Positions 52,981 to 61,857 of a stretch of 64,000 nt of DNA are shown here, one piece after another. Origin of the DNA: Ammoniphilus sp. YIM 78166 (GTDB lineage Bacteria > Bacillota > Bacilli > Aneurinibacillales > RAOX-1); assembly GCF_004522215.1 (NCBI RefSeq), contig NZ_SDLR01000002.1, positions 744,001 to 808,000 of the forward strand. Direction: 5' to 3'. Both the position numbers and the translations under genes were made by a program. The notes under the pieces were generated by a model that worked only from the letters and a program-made list of their open reading frames with translations, had not been told where the DNA came from and did not search any database. The number at the start of each line of letters is the position of its first letter. Position 1 is the stretch's first letter.

Positions 52981-53119
52981 ATAAAAATCTCCTCAGGAGC
53001 TGAGGAGAAAAAACAAAGGTTATGAGGTAAACTTATTATATCATAAACATCTGTATTTTGACAGAATTTTTTTAAAAATTAAAAAAGAGTTTATGCCCCC
53101 TGTGGGGTGAAAAACAATA

Positions 53120-53147
53120 TCGACATATTGCCCAGATTGTTTACAAT
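53120..53147 (+). promoter_or_regulatory. Sigma-A-like promoter for ispG
   Basis: TCGACA at 53120-53125, 16-nt spacer, TACAAT at 53142-53147; ispG starts 38 nt downstream. An earlier TTGACA at 53058 has no good -10. Confidence 0.5.
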
Positions 53148-53185
53148 ATAAGTAGACCTTTATCCAGTAAAAAAGGAGTTATGTC

Positions 53186-54280
53186 ATGTACCATAGAACG
53201 CAAACGAAGCCAATCAAGGTGGGGAATCTCACGATTGGCGGAAGTAATCAAGTCGTCATTCAGAGTATGACTACTACCAAAACGGCGGACGTAAAGTCTA
53301 CCGTGGAGCAAATTCTTCGACTTGAAGAAGCAGGTTGCCAGGTTGTACGTGTTACGGTAAATAATATGGAAGCTGCGGAAGCGATCCGCGAAATTAAAAA
53401 GCAAATTCACATCCCACTTGTGGCAGATATACATTTTGATCATAAGCTGGCTCTCAAGGCGATTGAGAATGGCATTGATAAAGTAAGAATCAACCCTGGG
53501 AATATTGGGAAAAGGGAAAAAGTAGAGGAAGTCGTTAAGGCTTGTAAAGAGAGAGGCGTTCCCATTCGAATTGGAGTGAATGCTGGATCTCTAGAAAAGC
53601 ACCTTCTAGATAAATATGGATATCCTACTGCGGACGCCATGGTCGAGAGCGCTCTGCATCATATTCAGATTCTCGAAGATCTTGATTTCCATGATATCAT
53701 TGTTTCCCTGAAGGCTTCCGATGTACCCTTAGCGATTGAGGCATATACCAAGGCCTCCGCGGCTTTTTCTTATCCGCTGCACTTGGGAATCACCGAGGCG
53801 GGCACTATCTTTTCAGGAACCGTAAAAAGTGCGGCTGGACTAGGCGCTTTACTCGCTCAAGGCATCGGGTCTACCATCCGGATTTCGCTTAGTGCGGACC
53901 CGGTGGAAGAAATTAAGGTTTGTCGCGAACTGTTAAAGACTTTCGGACTAGCGGCCAACGCTGCTACCCTAATCTCTTGTCCGACTTGCGGACGAATTGA
54001 GATTGATTTAATTTCCGTCGCCAATGAAATTGAGGACTATATCAGTAAGGTTAAAGCTCCGATTAAAGTGGCCGTGCTTGGATGTGCGGTCAATGGCCCA
54101 GGAGAGGCGAGGGAAGCCGATATTGGGATCGCGGGTGCGCGCGGAGAGGGCCTTCTTTTCCGACACGGGGAAATTGTTAGAAAAATACCGGAACAAGAAC
54201 TTGTGGCAGAGCTTAAAAAAGAGATTGATGCCTTAGCCGAGCAGTATCAACTCACTGGAGAATTGCCGCGTAAGCATTAG
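53186..54280 (+). CDS. ispG: 4-hydroxy-3-methylbut-2-enyl-diphosphate synthase
   Basis: A 364-residue iron-sulfur enzyme of the MEP isoprenoid pathway. The TIM-barrel N-terminal part ([24 protein letters not shown]) is followed by the cluster domain with Cys 265 and Cys 268 (SCPTCGR) and Cys 300 ([12 protein letters not shown]). AAGGAG precedes the ATG. The following small gene starts 12 nt after the stop. Confidence 0.97.
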   Translation: MYHRTQTKPIKVGNLTIGGSNQVVIQSMTTTKTADVKSTVEQILRLEEAGCQVVRVTVNNMEAAEAIREIKKQIHIPLVADIHFDHKLALKAIENGIDKVRINPGNIGKREKVEEVVKACKERGVPIRIGVNAGSLEKHLLDKYGYPTADAMVESALHHIQILEDLDFHDIIVSLKASDVPLAIEAYTKASAAFSYPLHLGITEAGTIFSGTVKSAAGLGALLAQGIGSTIRISLSADPVEEIKVCRELLKTFGLAANAATLISCPTCGRIEIDLISVANEIEDYISKVKAPIKVAVLGCAVNGPGEAREADIGIAGARGEGLLFRHGEIVRKIPEQELVAELKKEIDALAEQYQLTGELPRKH

Positions 54281-54291
54281 TGGAGGGCGCT

Positions 54292-54546
54292 ATGAAGAAA
54301 AAACCAACACCTAAACCAACATCTAAACCCAAAGAGGCTGATAAAGGCTTAAGCCTAGGAGACTTCCTAAGCAGTGAAATGGCCGAGCAGTTAAAGCAAA
54401 TCAAGAAAGACAAGGAACAGGAAATTCAGAAACAGAAAGAAGAAGAAGCGGCGCGCAAGCAATTTGAAGCCAAGCAAAGAGAGAAAAACAAGTCCTTTGA
54501 GGAGCTGTTGAACGAATCTCGAATGGACTGGAAGAAATACAAATAA
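54292..54546 (+). CDS. YqkE-like DUF3886 protein
   Basis: An 84-residue, highly charged, helical (coiled-coil) protein: Lys/Pro-rich start, then LGDFLSSEMAEQLKQIKKDK and a Lys/Glu-rich repeat, ending ESRMDWKKYK. Matches the DUF3886 (YqkE) family, function unknown. GTGGAGGG lies 5 nt upstream of ATG 54292. Confidence 0.75.
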   Translation: MKKKPTPKPTSKPKEADKGLSLGDFLSSEMAEQLKQIKKDKEQEIQKQKEEEAARKQFEAKQREKNKSFEELLNESRMDWKKYK

Positions 54547-54557
54547 GTTCAACATAA

Positions 54558-55844
54558 ATGAACCGACCTCAGTGCAAAATAGGAAATATTTATGCACTGG
54601 GGGTTTTGGTGTTGTATTGGATCAGATTACTGGCCATCATGATGGCCATTTCGGTGTGGAGCGGGACGTCTATCCCCGCTCTAGCAGCTTCGTCTGTCTA
54701 CGACGTCTATCAAGGAGAAAAGCTACTGAAACGATTTGACAATAAACTGTCGGCGATTACCTACGCAAAAAAGTGGGGTCACGCTTCTGTACGGCAAGAA
54801 GGAAACTGGGTTTGGAATAATTATCCCTACCAAGTGTATCAGTATAATAAGAAACTCAAAGAATTTGACCATTATGCGCAAGCGGTTCGCTATGCCCGGA
54901 AGTGGGATCATGCTGCCATCGTGAAAATGCCGGGTCCGATGCGGGTGTGGGATAACTACCCTTATGAAGTGTTCCAGTACAACAAAAAGCTGAAGTCGTT
55001 TCAAAAAGCGAAGGAAGCCGTACGGTATGCTAAAGACCATCCAGGCTCAGTGGTGAGGCAAGAAGGGCAAATGGAGCCTGTTTTTCTAACCGGCCAGCCC
55101 TTTCATGTCTATCAAAACCAAAAGTTTTTAAAAGGATTTACTCACTTAAAAGATGCTATTCCTTATGCGCGCCGCTGGGAGCACAGCCGAGTGGTCCGGG
55201 AAAAAGACCGGAGGACGATCTGGGAGTTTAAGGATTCCGTCAAGGGCTATTCCTTACTGGATGTTCCCCTGATCCGACAAAACCCTGAATTGCCGAGGGG
55301 ATGTGAAGTCACTACGCTGGCGATGCTCCTTCATTATGCAGGTAAGCCTGTTGATAAAATGGCACTTGCTGAACAGGTCATCAAGGATTCCACCCCTGTC
55401 AAGAAGAAGGGAAACCAGATCATCTCATGGGGAGATCCTGAGCTTGGCTTCGTCGGAAATATGTATGACATGGACAAACCAGGGTTTGGGGTTTACCATG
55501 AGCCCTTGACTGTGCTGGCCAACCAGTACCTGAAAGGCAATGCCTTGGACCTTACAGGAGGAGAGTTTCAAGATGTTTTGCGTTTCCTGGAAAAAGGAGT
55601 GCCCGTGCTGACCATTATCAACTCTCGTTTTCGGCCCGTGCAGGATTGGGTCACATGGAGAGGACCCCAGGGAGTTGTTCGGGCCACTTTTAGGGAACAT
55701 GCGGTACTGCTTGTAGGGTATGATCATCGCTATGTATATATTAATGATCCGCTAAGAGGGTATAAGAATCGAAAGGTAAGCCGGTTTCAGTTTGAAAAAG
55801 GATGGATACAGATGGGGAGACAAGCGGTCACCTATATGAATTAA
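54558..55844 (+). CDS. Exported C39-like cysteine protease with four N-terminal repeats
   Basis: A 428-residue exported protein. After a signal-anchor segment (about residues 10-46) come four ~45-residue repeats (VYQYNKKLKEFDHYAQAVRY; VFQYNKKLKSFQKAKEAVRY; VYQNQKFLKGFTHLKDAIPY, and a first copy at about 48-90), then a C39-like peptidase domain (from about 230) with RGCEVTTLAMLL (Cys) and HAVLLVGYD (His). It is similar to YvpB. The ATG at 54558 has no ribosome site and the true start may lie downstream (for example TTG/GTG near 54605-54612). Confidence 0.75.
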   Translation: MNRPQCKIGNIYALGVLVLYWIRLLAIMMAISVWSGTSIPALAASSVYDVYQGEKLLKRFDNKLSAITYAKKWGHASVRQEGNWVWNNYPYQVYQYNKKLKEFDHYAQAVRYARKWDHAAIVKMPGPMRVWDNYPYEVFQYNKKLKSFQKAKEAVRYAKDHPGSVVRQEGQMEPVFLTGQPFHVYQNQKFLKGFTHLKDAIPYARRWEHSRVVREKDRRTIWEFKDSVKGYSLLDVPLIRQNPELPRGCEVTTLAMLLHYAGKPVDKMALAEQVIKDSTPVKKKGNQIISWGDPELGFVGNMYDMDKPGFGVYHEPLTVLANQYLKGNALDLTGGEFQDVLRFLEKGVPVLTIINSRFRPVQDWVTWRGPQGVVRATFREHAVLLVGYDHRYVYINDPLRGYKNRKVSRFQFEKGWIQMGRQAVTYMN

Positions 55845-55885
55845 CCTCTGACTGTTGGAATACTATTCAAGTAGGAGGGATGGCC

Positions 55886-56071
55886 ATGCTTGTTCAATTG
55901 ATTTCAGCGGTAACGTTTTTATCTTTCGTCTTTCTTTGGATCATTGATGGATTCAAGGGACAGGTTAGAAAGTTTGAGCAGGATATTGCAGGAGCTTCCT
56001 ATTTGGATCGGCTCAATAAAGAAAAATATCTCGAGGAAGTAGGCTATAATGTCATGAATGATCCATGGTAG
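55886..56071 (+). CDS. Small membrane protein, function unknown
   Basis: A 61-residue protein with one N-terminal transmembrane helix (MLVQLISAVTFLSFVFLWII) and a charged tail. ATG 55886 is chosen because AGGAGGG ends 6 nt upstream. It overlaps the next gene by 7 nt, which implies coupling. Family not recognised. Confidence 0.65.
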   Translation: MLVQLISAVTFLSFVFLWIIDGFKGQVRKFEQDIAGASYLDRLNKEKYLEEVGYNVMNDPW

Positions 56072-56688
56072 CACCGTATGAGCTTTCCATTCATGAATAC
56101 TTGCGTCAGCTCGGCTCGGATGCCCCTACCCCTGGTGGAGGAAGTACATCTGCCGTCGTGGCCTCTCTAGGGGCTGCGATGGCCCTGATGGCCGCCAATA
56201 TAACCCTGCGTTCAAGAAAAGAAGAACCCAACATTCAAGCCTTAGTGAAGGCCTTTCAACCGATAACGGAAGGTTTCGAACAGCAATGTTTAGAAGATAT
56301 CTATTCTTTCCAAGAAGTGATGGACACGCTTCGGAAAAAAGCAGGAGAAGAGCTCCTTCAAACCGCAATCCAAAAAGCAGCCGAGGCTCCTTTAGAAATC
56401 GCTAGGTTATGTCTGAAAGCTCTAGAACTTTGCGAACAATTGGCGCCTTTGATACAGAAAAATGTAGCAAGTGACTTGGGTTGTGCTATTCTCTTTCTTC
56501 GTTCGGCTTGTGAAGGCTCTTTATTGACCATGAAGATCAACCTGAGGTATCTTACGGATCCAGAGCTTGTCCAATCGCTTCTTAAGGAAAAGGAAAGGCT
56601 GGAGTTAGCTTGCCGGGAACAGGTGAACCGAACGATGGGCAGGGTGGAGGACAAGCTGAAAAAGATAAGGGGGACAAGCCATGTATAA
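56065..56688 (+). CDS. Cyclodeaminase/cyclohydrolase family protein
   Basis: A 207-residue helical FTCD_C (formiminotransferase-cyclodeaminase C-domain, FchA) family member. PTPGGGSTSAVVASLGAAMALM near residue 20 is the signature. Alone, such proteins act in one-carbon folate turnover (formimino- or methenyl-THF cyclohydrolysis). No formiminotransferase or histidine-degradation gene is nearby, so its substrate is open. It overlaps the HAD gene by 8 nt. Confidence 0.85.
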   Translation: MVAPYELSIHEYLRQLGSDAPTPGGGSTSAVVASLGAAMALMAANITLRSRKEEPNIQALVKAFQPITEGFEQQCLEDIYSFQEVMDTLRKKAGEELLQTAIQKAAEAPLEIARLCLKALELCEQLAPLIQKNVASDLGCAILFLRSACEGSLLTMKINLRYLTDPELVQSLLKEKERLELACREQVNRTMGRVEDKLKKIRGTSHV

Positions 56689-57388
56689 GGTTGTATTTTT
56701 AGACTTGGATAATACGCTGTTCAGTTTTGACAATATGTATGAAAAAGTTTCCCAGCAAGCTCTCCAGCACGTCATAGGCCTTAATCAGCTAGGGATCTCA
56801 TTTGATGTGTTTTATGATCAGTTTCGAAGCATAGCGGATCAGCTTTACTTTGAGGTGGAAAAAGGTCAACGCAGCATGGACAGCTATCGGGATGAACGGT
56901 GGATCCGGACCTTTAAGAGCTTCCAGATTCCCGTAGATCATGATATGATGAATCAGTTGAATAAATTTATTATCTCTAACTATCTCGAGTTTGTGGAGCC
57001 CTACGAGGGCGCTAAAGAGTTTTTAGGGCTTCTACAGGAACGATACCGAGTCGGTTTAATTACAAACGGTGCTGTTGACATGCAAAGAGCCAAGCTGGAA
57101 CGCATGAATATGCTTCCTTTTTTTGAAGAGAAGCTGATTGTGATTTCGGAAGAGGTGGGAGTGAGTAAGCCGGATCCCGGTATATTTCATTCCGCTTTGA
57201 CTTCCGCTGGAATATCTCCTACTGAGGCCGTTCATTTTGGAGACTCGATTCATCATGATATTAAAGGGGCAAACTTGGTTGGGATGTCATCCGCTTTAAT
57301 TCATACGGAAGTATCAGACCAGCAACTTCCTACCTATCGTTTTCAAGATTTTTTTGATGCGACAAAGGGATTTTTAAATGAAAGATAG
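56681..57388 (+). CDS. HAD-family hydrolase (YjjG/YfnB-like)
   Basis: A 235-residue HAD phosphatase: motif I FLDLDNTLFSF (residues 6-16), cap domain, motif II GLITNGAV, motif III K in VSKPDPGIF, motif IV HFGDSIHHDI. Related enzymes are pyrimidine or general nucleotide 5'-phosphatases; substrate not fixed here. ATG overlaps the upstream cyclodeaminase, and a terminator follows. Confidence 0.88.
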   Translation: MYKVVFLDLDNTLFSFDNMYEKVSQQALQHVIGLNQLGISFDVFYDQFRSIADQLYFEVEKGQRSMDSYRDERWIRTFKSFQIPVDHDMMNQLNKFIISNYLEFVEPYEGAKEFLGLLQERYRVGLITNGAVDMQRAKLERMNMLPFFEEKLIVISEEVGVSKPDPGIFHSALTSAGISPTEAVHFGDSIHHDIKGANLVGMSSALIHTEVSDQQLPTYRFQDFFDATKGFLNER

Positions 57389-57396
57389 AATGAATA

Positions 57397-57421
57397 AAGT
57401 GCGCCTTCGCGCGCTTTTTTT
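57397..57421 (+). terminator. Terminator after the HAD gene
   Basis: AGTGCGC (57398-57404) and GCGCGCT (57409-57415; one G-U) around CTTC, then a T-run, just before the topB ribosome site. Confidence 0.85.
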
Positions 57422-57446
57422 AGTCTTAAAGGAGAGGAGTTCTGTA

Positions 57447-59588
57447 TTGAAAACCCTAATTATAGCCGAAAAACCCTCCATGGGGCGTACGATTGCAAGT
57501 GTCGTGGAGCCGAAAGGAAAAAATCATAAAACCTATATCGAAGGGCAAAACTTTATTATTACTTGGGCTATTGGACATCTCGTGGAGTTGGCTGAGCCGG
57601 ATAAATATGACATGAAATACAAGAAGTGGAATTTAACTGACCTTCCTATTATTCCTCAAGCCTTTAAACTTGTCCCCAATTACAAAACTCGCGACCAGCT
57701 TAAGACCATTAGCGAGCTATCCAAACAATGCCGAGAAATCATTAACGCATGCGATGCAGGAAGAGAAGGACAGCTCATCTTTTATTTTATCCGCAAGCAT
57801 TTAGGCTTGAAGCAAGCTGTCAAAAGGCTATGGATTTCGGATCTGACACCTGAAACCATTCGGCGAGGCTTCCAGAATTTGAAGGATGAAGAAGAATACA
57901 CGAATTTGACAAGGGCTGCCCGCTCGAGGAGTGAGGCCGATTGGTTAGTAGGGATGAATGGGTCTAGGGCCTTTACGATTCAAGGAAAGACCCTTGTTTC
58001 CGTTGGAAGAGTACAAACCCCGGTGCTTGCGCTGATTTATGATCGACAAAAGGAAATTGAGGAGTTTAAGCCCGCGAAATATTATGAAGTGGAAGCCCAG
58101 TTTATCCAAGGAGCGCAGGGATATAAGGGGAAATGGATGGGCGAGAAATTGGTCGATCCAACGCAGGCCCAAGCGTTGGCGGATAAAGTTCGCGGGAAAA
58201 TGGGCCGCATTGCAAAATACGAAAAAAAGCATACGAAGGATTATGCTCCTAAGCTTTATGATTTGACGCTCCTACAAAGGGAGGCAAATGCGAAGCTTCA
58301 TTATTCGGCTAAGAAGACGCTGGACCTGGCGCAATCGCTTTATGAAAAGCATAAGGTCATCAGTTACCCAAGAACGAACAGCAATTACGTGACAGAAGAA
58401 AATATTCCGGATATGCACAGAGCCCTCGAAGCACTTAGGGGTACACCTTATGAGGAATGGGTTCGGGGAGCGGATAAAAGCTTGGTTCATAAAGGAAATC
58501 GAAGCATTTGTAATCCGTCTAAGGTGGAGGATCACCATGCGATCCTGCCCACCAATAAGAAACCAGGCAAGCTGACTCCTGATGAGCAAAAGCTGTATGA
58601 TCTGATCGTGCGCAGGTTTTTGGCTCAATTCTACCCTGCTGCCGAATATTGGACACATCTCATTCAGACAGAGGTAGAGCAGGAACGTTTTAAGACTCAG
58701 ATGAAGCAGTTGATCAGCTTGGGATGGAAGGTGGTCTATCCCGACTCGAGTAGCAAGAAAAAATCAAAAGAGGAGCCAGAGGAGATCGAGGAGACGAAAG
58801 AGGCCTTTGAGATTATGTCTTCCGAGCCGGTGAGATGCAAGGGAGCGAAGTGCATGGAAAAGGAGACGACGGCTCCCTCCCTGTATACAGAAGGAACCCT
58901 GCTGAAGGCCATGGAGAGCGCTGGAAAGCGGATTGAGGATGAAGAGCTAAGAGAAGCGATGAAGGATGCGGGACTCGGAACCCCAGCTACGCGTGCTTCT
59001 GTTATTGAACGTCTGAAGAAGGTCGGGTATATTGAGTTGTCAGGTAAAAAATTAACCTTAACGGACAAAGGGAGAAGTACAATCGAATGGATCCGCGAGA
59101 TTGGCATCGATCTCCTGACCTCCCCTGAGATGACAGGGCAATGGGAGAGGCGTTTAAGCCAAATTGCGAAAGGACAAGCCTCGGACGCCAGCTTTCTCGA
59201 ACAAGTAAAAAAGCTAGCCCATGTGATCGTAGAAAAAGTTCGACAGCAGCCGGCACCTGTTGCCACACGGGTTCGGGCCTCAGAAGGACCCCGAGAGCTT
59301 GCCAAGTGCCCGAGAGAGGGCTGTGAGGGCGGAGTCATTATCGAGGGGCATAAGGGCTTTGGCTGCTCGCAATACAAGCAGGGCTGTACGTTCGTCATCT
59401 GGAAAAACAGCTTTGGCAAGAAGCTGTCCTCCAGCATGGTCCAGACCTTGATCAATAAGGGCCAGACGAATAAGCTCAAGTTTAAGAGCAAAGCTGGACA
59501 TCCATATGAAGCCAAACTTGTATTAAAAAATCGAAATACGGGAGAATTAGAACTAGAATTCATTAATCATAAGAGGGCGGAGAGGTAA
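57447..59588 (+). CDS. topB: DNA topoisomerase III
   Basis: A 713-residue type IA topoisomerase. Toprim domain (LIIAEKPSMGRTIA; acidic DAGREGQL near residue 107), active-site Tyr in SYPRTNSNYVTEE near 306, and a C-terminal domain with a Cys-bearing CPREGCEGG zinc-like motif. TTG 57447 is chosen because AGGAGAGGAG lies 8 nt upstream; the frame is open to 57378. It ends 3 nt before the NAD kinase gene. Confidence 0.95.
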   Translation: MKTLIIAEKPSMGRTIASVVEPKGKNHKTYIEGQNFIITWAIGHLVELAEPDKYDMKYKKWNLTDLPIIPQAFKLVPNYKTRDQLKTISELSKQCREIINACDAGREGQLIFYFIRKHLGLKQAVKRLWISDLTPETIRRGFQNLKDEEEYTNLTRAARSRSEADWLVGMNGSRAFTIQGKTLVSVGRVQTPVLALIYDRQKEIEEFKPAKYYEVEAQFIQGAQGYKGKWMGEKLVDPTQAQALADKVRGKMGRIAKYEKKHTKDYAPKLYDLTLLQREANAKLHYSAKKTLDLAQSLYEKHKVISYPRTNSNYVTEENIPDMHRALEALRGTPYEEWVRGADKSLVHKGNRSICNPSKVEDHHAILPTNKKPGKLTPDEQKLYDLIVRRFLAQFYPAAEYWTHLIQTEVEQERFKTQMKQLISLGWKVVYPDSSSKKKSKEEPEEIEETKEAFEIMSSEPVRCKGAKCMEKETTAPSLYTEGTLLKAMESAGKRIEDEELREAMKDAGLGTPATRASVIERLKKVGYIELSGKKLTLTDKGRSTIEWIREIGIDLLTSPEMTGQWERRLSQIAKGQASDASFLEQVKKLAHVIVEKVRQQPAPVATRVRASEGPRELAKCPREGCEGGVIIEGHKGFGCSQYKQGCTFVIWKNSFGKKLSSSMVQTLINKGQTNKLKFKSKAGHPYEAKLVLKNRNTGELELEFINHKRAER

Positions 59589-59591
59589 AGC

Positions 59592-60398
59592 ATGAATTTT
59601 GCGGTGGTGAGCAGAGGCGATGAGATCTCTGAAGCAAAAAAAAAGCAGGCAATAGAGCATCTACAAGATCATGGCTACACCTATCATGAGGAATCCCCCG
59701 ATACGGTCATTGCCATTGGTGGAGACGGAACCGTTTTGCAAGCTTTTCATACGTATAAACAGAGGTTAGAAAAAACTGCTTTTATTGCTTATAATACGGG
59801 TCATCTTGGTTTTTACTCGGATTGGGATACCGTAGAATCCTTACTTGAAGCAGTCGTGGACAACAGCTTAATCATGGTAGAGTATCCCTTAGTCGAAGCG
59901 GTGATGGAGGAAGAGGGGGTTTCTAAGACATATCTTGCTCTCAATGACGTAACCATTAAAGGGGTAAAGGGTTCAGTTCAAATTGATGTACACTTGAACC
60001 AGTACCACTTTGAGTCGTTTAAGGGAGACGGCTTATGCATTTCAAGCCCATCGGGCAGCACAGGTTATAACAAGAGCTTAGGAGGAGCAATCGTGCACCC
60101 GTCCCTGGAGATGATTCAGCTCAGCGAGATGGCTTCCATCAACAACCGCGTATATCGTACCATTGGGTCTTCCCTCGTGATTCCGAAGCATCATGAACTC
60201 ACGTTGGTTCCTAAGGCCGATGCCTATATGGTTTCGGTCGATCATGAATCATTCCAGCCTGATACCATTTGTCGCATGAAATGTTCCGTTGCCAAACAGC
60301 GAATTCGATTCCTAAGGTCTAGGTCTTTTCCATTTTGGAATCGGGTAAAAGAGGCGTTTATCTCCTTAAATGATTGTGAACCTAGAGGAACTCGATGA
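59592..60398 (+). CDS. nadK: NAD kinase
   Basis: A 268-residue ATP-NAD kinase that makes NADP. GGDGTVLQAF (residues 45-54) and SPSGSTGYNKSLGG near 152 are the catalytic and nucleotide-binding motifs. ATG 59592 follows GGCGGAGAGG. The divergence from the classical NadF-type suggests the second Bacillales form (YtdI/NadG-like); this is inferred from context only. Confidence 0.93.
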   Translation: MNFAVVSRGDEISEAKKKQAIEHLQDHGYTYHEESPDTVIAIGGDGTVLQAFHTYKQRLEKTAFIAYNTGHLGFYSDWDTVESLLEAVVDNSLIMVEYPLVEAVMEEEGVSKTYLALNDVTIKGVKGSVQIDVHLNQYHFESFKGDGLCISSPSGSTGYNKSLGGAIVHPSLEMIQLSEMASINNRVYRTIGSSLVIPKHHELTLVPKADAYMVSVDHESFQPDTICRMKCSVAKQRIRFLRSRSFPFWNRVKEAFISLNDCEPRGTR

Positions 60399-60559
60399 AA
60401 AAAAGGCTTGCGTCATGGGGCGATACATGTTATTTTATTCATTGTTGATACAGAATAGGAACCAGGATTCACTCAAGGAAATTCTCCTCGATGAAAGTGA
60501 ATGGCGTAGGTCCTAGCGATATCGTTTAACTATAATATGCTAGGAGGGGGGACCGAAAG

Positions 60560-60967
60560 ATGGAATACTCAACTTTCGGAAGACATGTTGCAATTGATAC
60601 TTGGGGTGTAGACTTTGATTTACTAAACAATGCAGAACTGCTACAGCATCATATGGTAGAAGCTGCAGAGGCTTGTGGAGCTACGGTGTTATCTGTGCAA
60701 TCCAAGCAATTTGATCCACAAGGGGCTACTGTTCTGGTTCTTTTGTCTGAGAGTCATCTCTCAATTCACACTTATCCTGAGAGAGGTTTTGCTGCTCTTG
60801 ACTGTTATACTTGCGGTGAAACCGTAGATCCTGAAGTTGCCATTGAATATTTGGTTAAGATTCTAAAGCCAGAAAAGGCGTATGCGCGTAAGATCATCCG
60901 TGGACTTGGTGAGATGGAAGTTGTTACCCCTGATTTGGTGAAGGAAGCTGTACCTGTAATAAAGTAA
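60560..60967 (+). CDS. speH: S-adenosylmethionine decarboxylase proenzyme
   Basis: A 135-residue pyruvoyl-dependent decarboxylase that supplies decarboxylated SAM for spermidine. Self-cleavage is expected at Glu64-Ser65 (LSESHLSIHTYPERGF). TAGGAGGGGGG precedes the ATG. TATAAT at 60531-60536 is likely its -10. Length is standard. A terminator follows. Confidence 0.96.
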   Translation: MEYSTFGRHVAIDTWGVDFDLLNNAELLQHHMVEAAEACGATVLSVQSKQFDPQGATVLVLLSESHLSIHTYPERGFAALDCYTCGETVDPEVAIEYLVKILKPEKAYARKIIRGLGEMEVVTPDLVKEAVPVIK

Positions 60968-60973
60968 TGATCC

Positions 60974-60998
60974 AGCCACCTTGTATAGGTGGCTTTTC
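60974..60998 (+). terminator. Terminator after speH
   Basis: AGCCACC and GGTGGCT around TTGTATA, then TTTCC. Confidence 0.8.
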
Positions 60999-61088
60999 CA
61001 ATAGTTACTTGCATCCAATTGGATCAAGGTATGATACAATACTACCTAATAAGAGGACCTCTTCAACGAATTCTGAATTCTTAATAGA

Positions 61089-61502
61089 ATGGGACGTGAT
61101 GAAGTGAATCACATCTTTCTAATGTCTGAAAGTCCTGAAGCTCAGCTGAAGACTAACATCATTGCTGGCGAAGAGTGGGTCGAAGTTCGCAAATGCATCA
61201 GTGATGATTGCATTGGCTGGTCAAAGAATCTTGATATGGAAGTATGTCCATTTTGCAGTGGCACGATGGTCATCACCCAGAAGAAGACACCCCAAATTCA
61301 GGCTGTTAACTCATGCCGTAACTGCTTTTATCTGGTGAAATCAGAAAACCTATGTATGAAAAAGGAAAAGAAGCTTTCCTTCCACGCAAGCGATCACTCC
61401 GAAGACTGTTCCTCTTATAAAATGGAACGAAGAGCTACGAAAAGAGAGCGTACAGAGAAGGAACGGTTCCTGGAAAACTGGAAAGAAAAAGCGGCAAATT
61501 AA
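61089..61502 (+). CDS. Cysteine-rich zinc-ribbon protein, function unknown
   Basis: A 137-residue protein with about nine cysteines, including CISDDC, CPFC and CRNC spaced as zinc ribbons, and a Lys/Glu/Arg-rich C-terminus. Start is uncertain (ATG 61089 or GTG 61104; no clear ribosome site). TGA-TACAAT (61032-61040) could be its extended -10. Family not recognised. Confidence 0.65.
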   Translation: MGRDEVNHIFLMSESPEAQLKTNIIAGEEWVEVRKCISDDCIGWSKNLDMEVCPFCSGTMVITQKKTPQIQAVNSCRNCFYLVKSENLCMKKEKKLSFHASDHSEDCSSYKMERRATKRERTEKERFLENWKEKAAN

Positions 61503-61514
61503 CGATAGAGTAGA

Positions 61515-61542
61515 AGAAGAACATAACGTTCTTCTTTTTTTG
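61515..61542 (+). terminator. Terminator after the cysteine-rich gene
   Basis: AGAAGAAC (61515-61522) and GTTCTTCT (61528-61535) around ATAAC, then a T-run. Confidence 0.9.
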
Positions 61543-61549
61543 TTCATGT

Positions 61550-61587
61550 TTTAAAGCGTTTACATTTTGGTTTCAATAGATTATAAT
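61550..61587 (+). promoter_or_regulatory. Promoter with overlapping cre-like site for a candidate sRNA
   Basis: TTTACA (61559-61564), 17-nt spacer, TATAAT (61582-61587). The segment TTTAAAGCGTTTACA (61550-61564) matches the catabolite-responsive element WTGNAANCGNWNNCW with one mismatch and covers the -35. Confidence 0.7.
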
Positions 61588-61593
61588 AAAATG

Positions 61594-61658
61594 GTCGAGT
61601 GTTTTAGTGTTTTTACATCCTTAATTGTCCCTAGCGTAAACCGCTAGGGACTTTTTTT
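61594..61658 (+). ncRNA. Candidate short sRNA (about 65 nt)
   Basis: The predicted transcript from the promoter 61559-61587 ends at GTCCCTAGCG/CGCTAGGGAC (61627-61651) followed by seven T. No gene with a ribosome site lies between (the only short frame, ATG 61591, would start before the transcript). The preceding gene already has its own terminator, so this unit stands alone. Function unknown; Hfq is encoded at 45846. Confidence 0.6.
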
Positions 61659-61659
61659 C

Positions 61660-61857
61660 CTAAATAACCGCCCACTTGCCTCTTCCAGTATTCTTTACAA
61701 GATTGTTATACTCTAACGTCTTTAAATCCCTCTGAATGGTTCGTGCATTATATCCAAATTCTTCTGCTAACTCCGTAGAATGAACATCGTTCCCTTTCTG
61801 TTTCAGATAGTAGTAGATTGACTTAATACGGGTTACCATGCGTTCATTTGGATTCAA
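61660..61857 (-). CDS. Small DeoR-type HTH protein
   Basis: A 65-residue protein consisting only of a winged HTH of the DeoR type (YYYLKQKGNDVHSTELAEEFGYNARTIQRDLKTLEYNNLV). TTG 61857 overlaps the stop of the glycosyltransferase gene (TTGA); AAAGGAGG is 10 nt upstream. It lacks an effector domain. Likely a local regulator co-expressed with the upstream glycosyltransferase. Confidence 0.8.
   Translation of the reverse strand: MNPNERMVTRIKSIYYYLKQKGNDVHSTELAEEFGYNARTIQRDLKTLEYNNLVKNTGRGKWAVI

Noticed and set aside
52981-53119. T-box or other regulatory RNA before ispG
   Set aside because: Only one short stem (52989-53007) is present and no T-box or riboswitch core could be found.
58736-59563. 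275-residue minus-strand frame inside topB
   Set aside because: Exact antisense shadow of the topB 3' half, with no promoter, ribosome site or recognisable domain.
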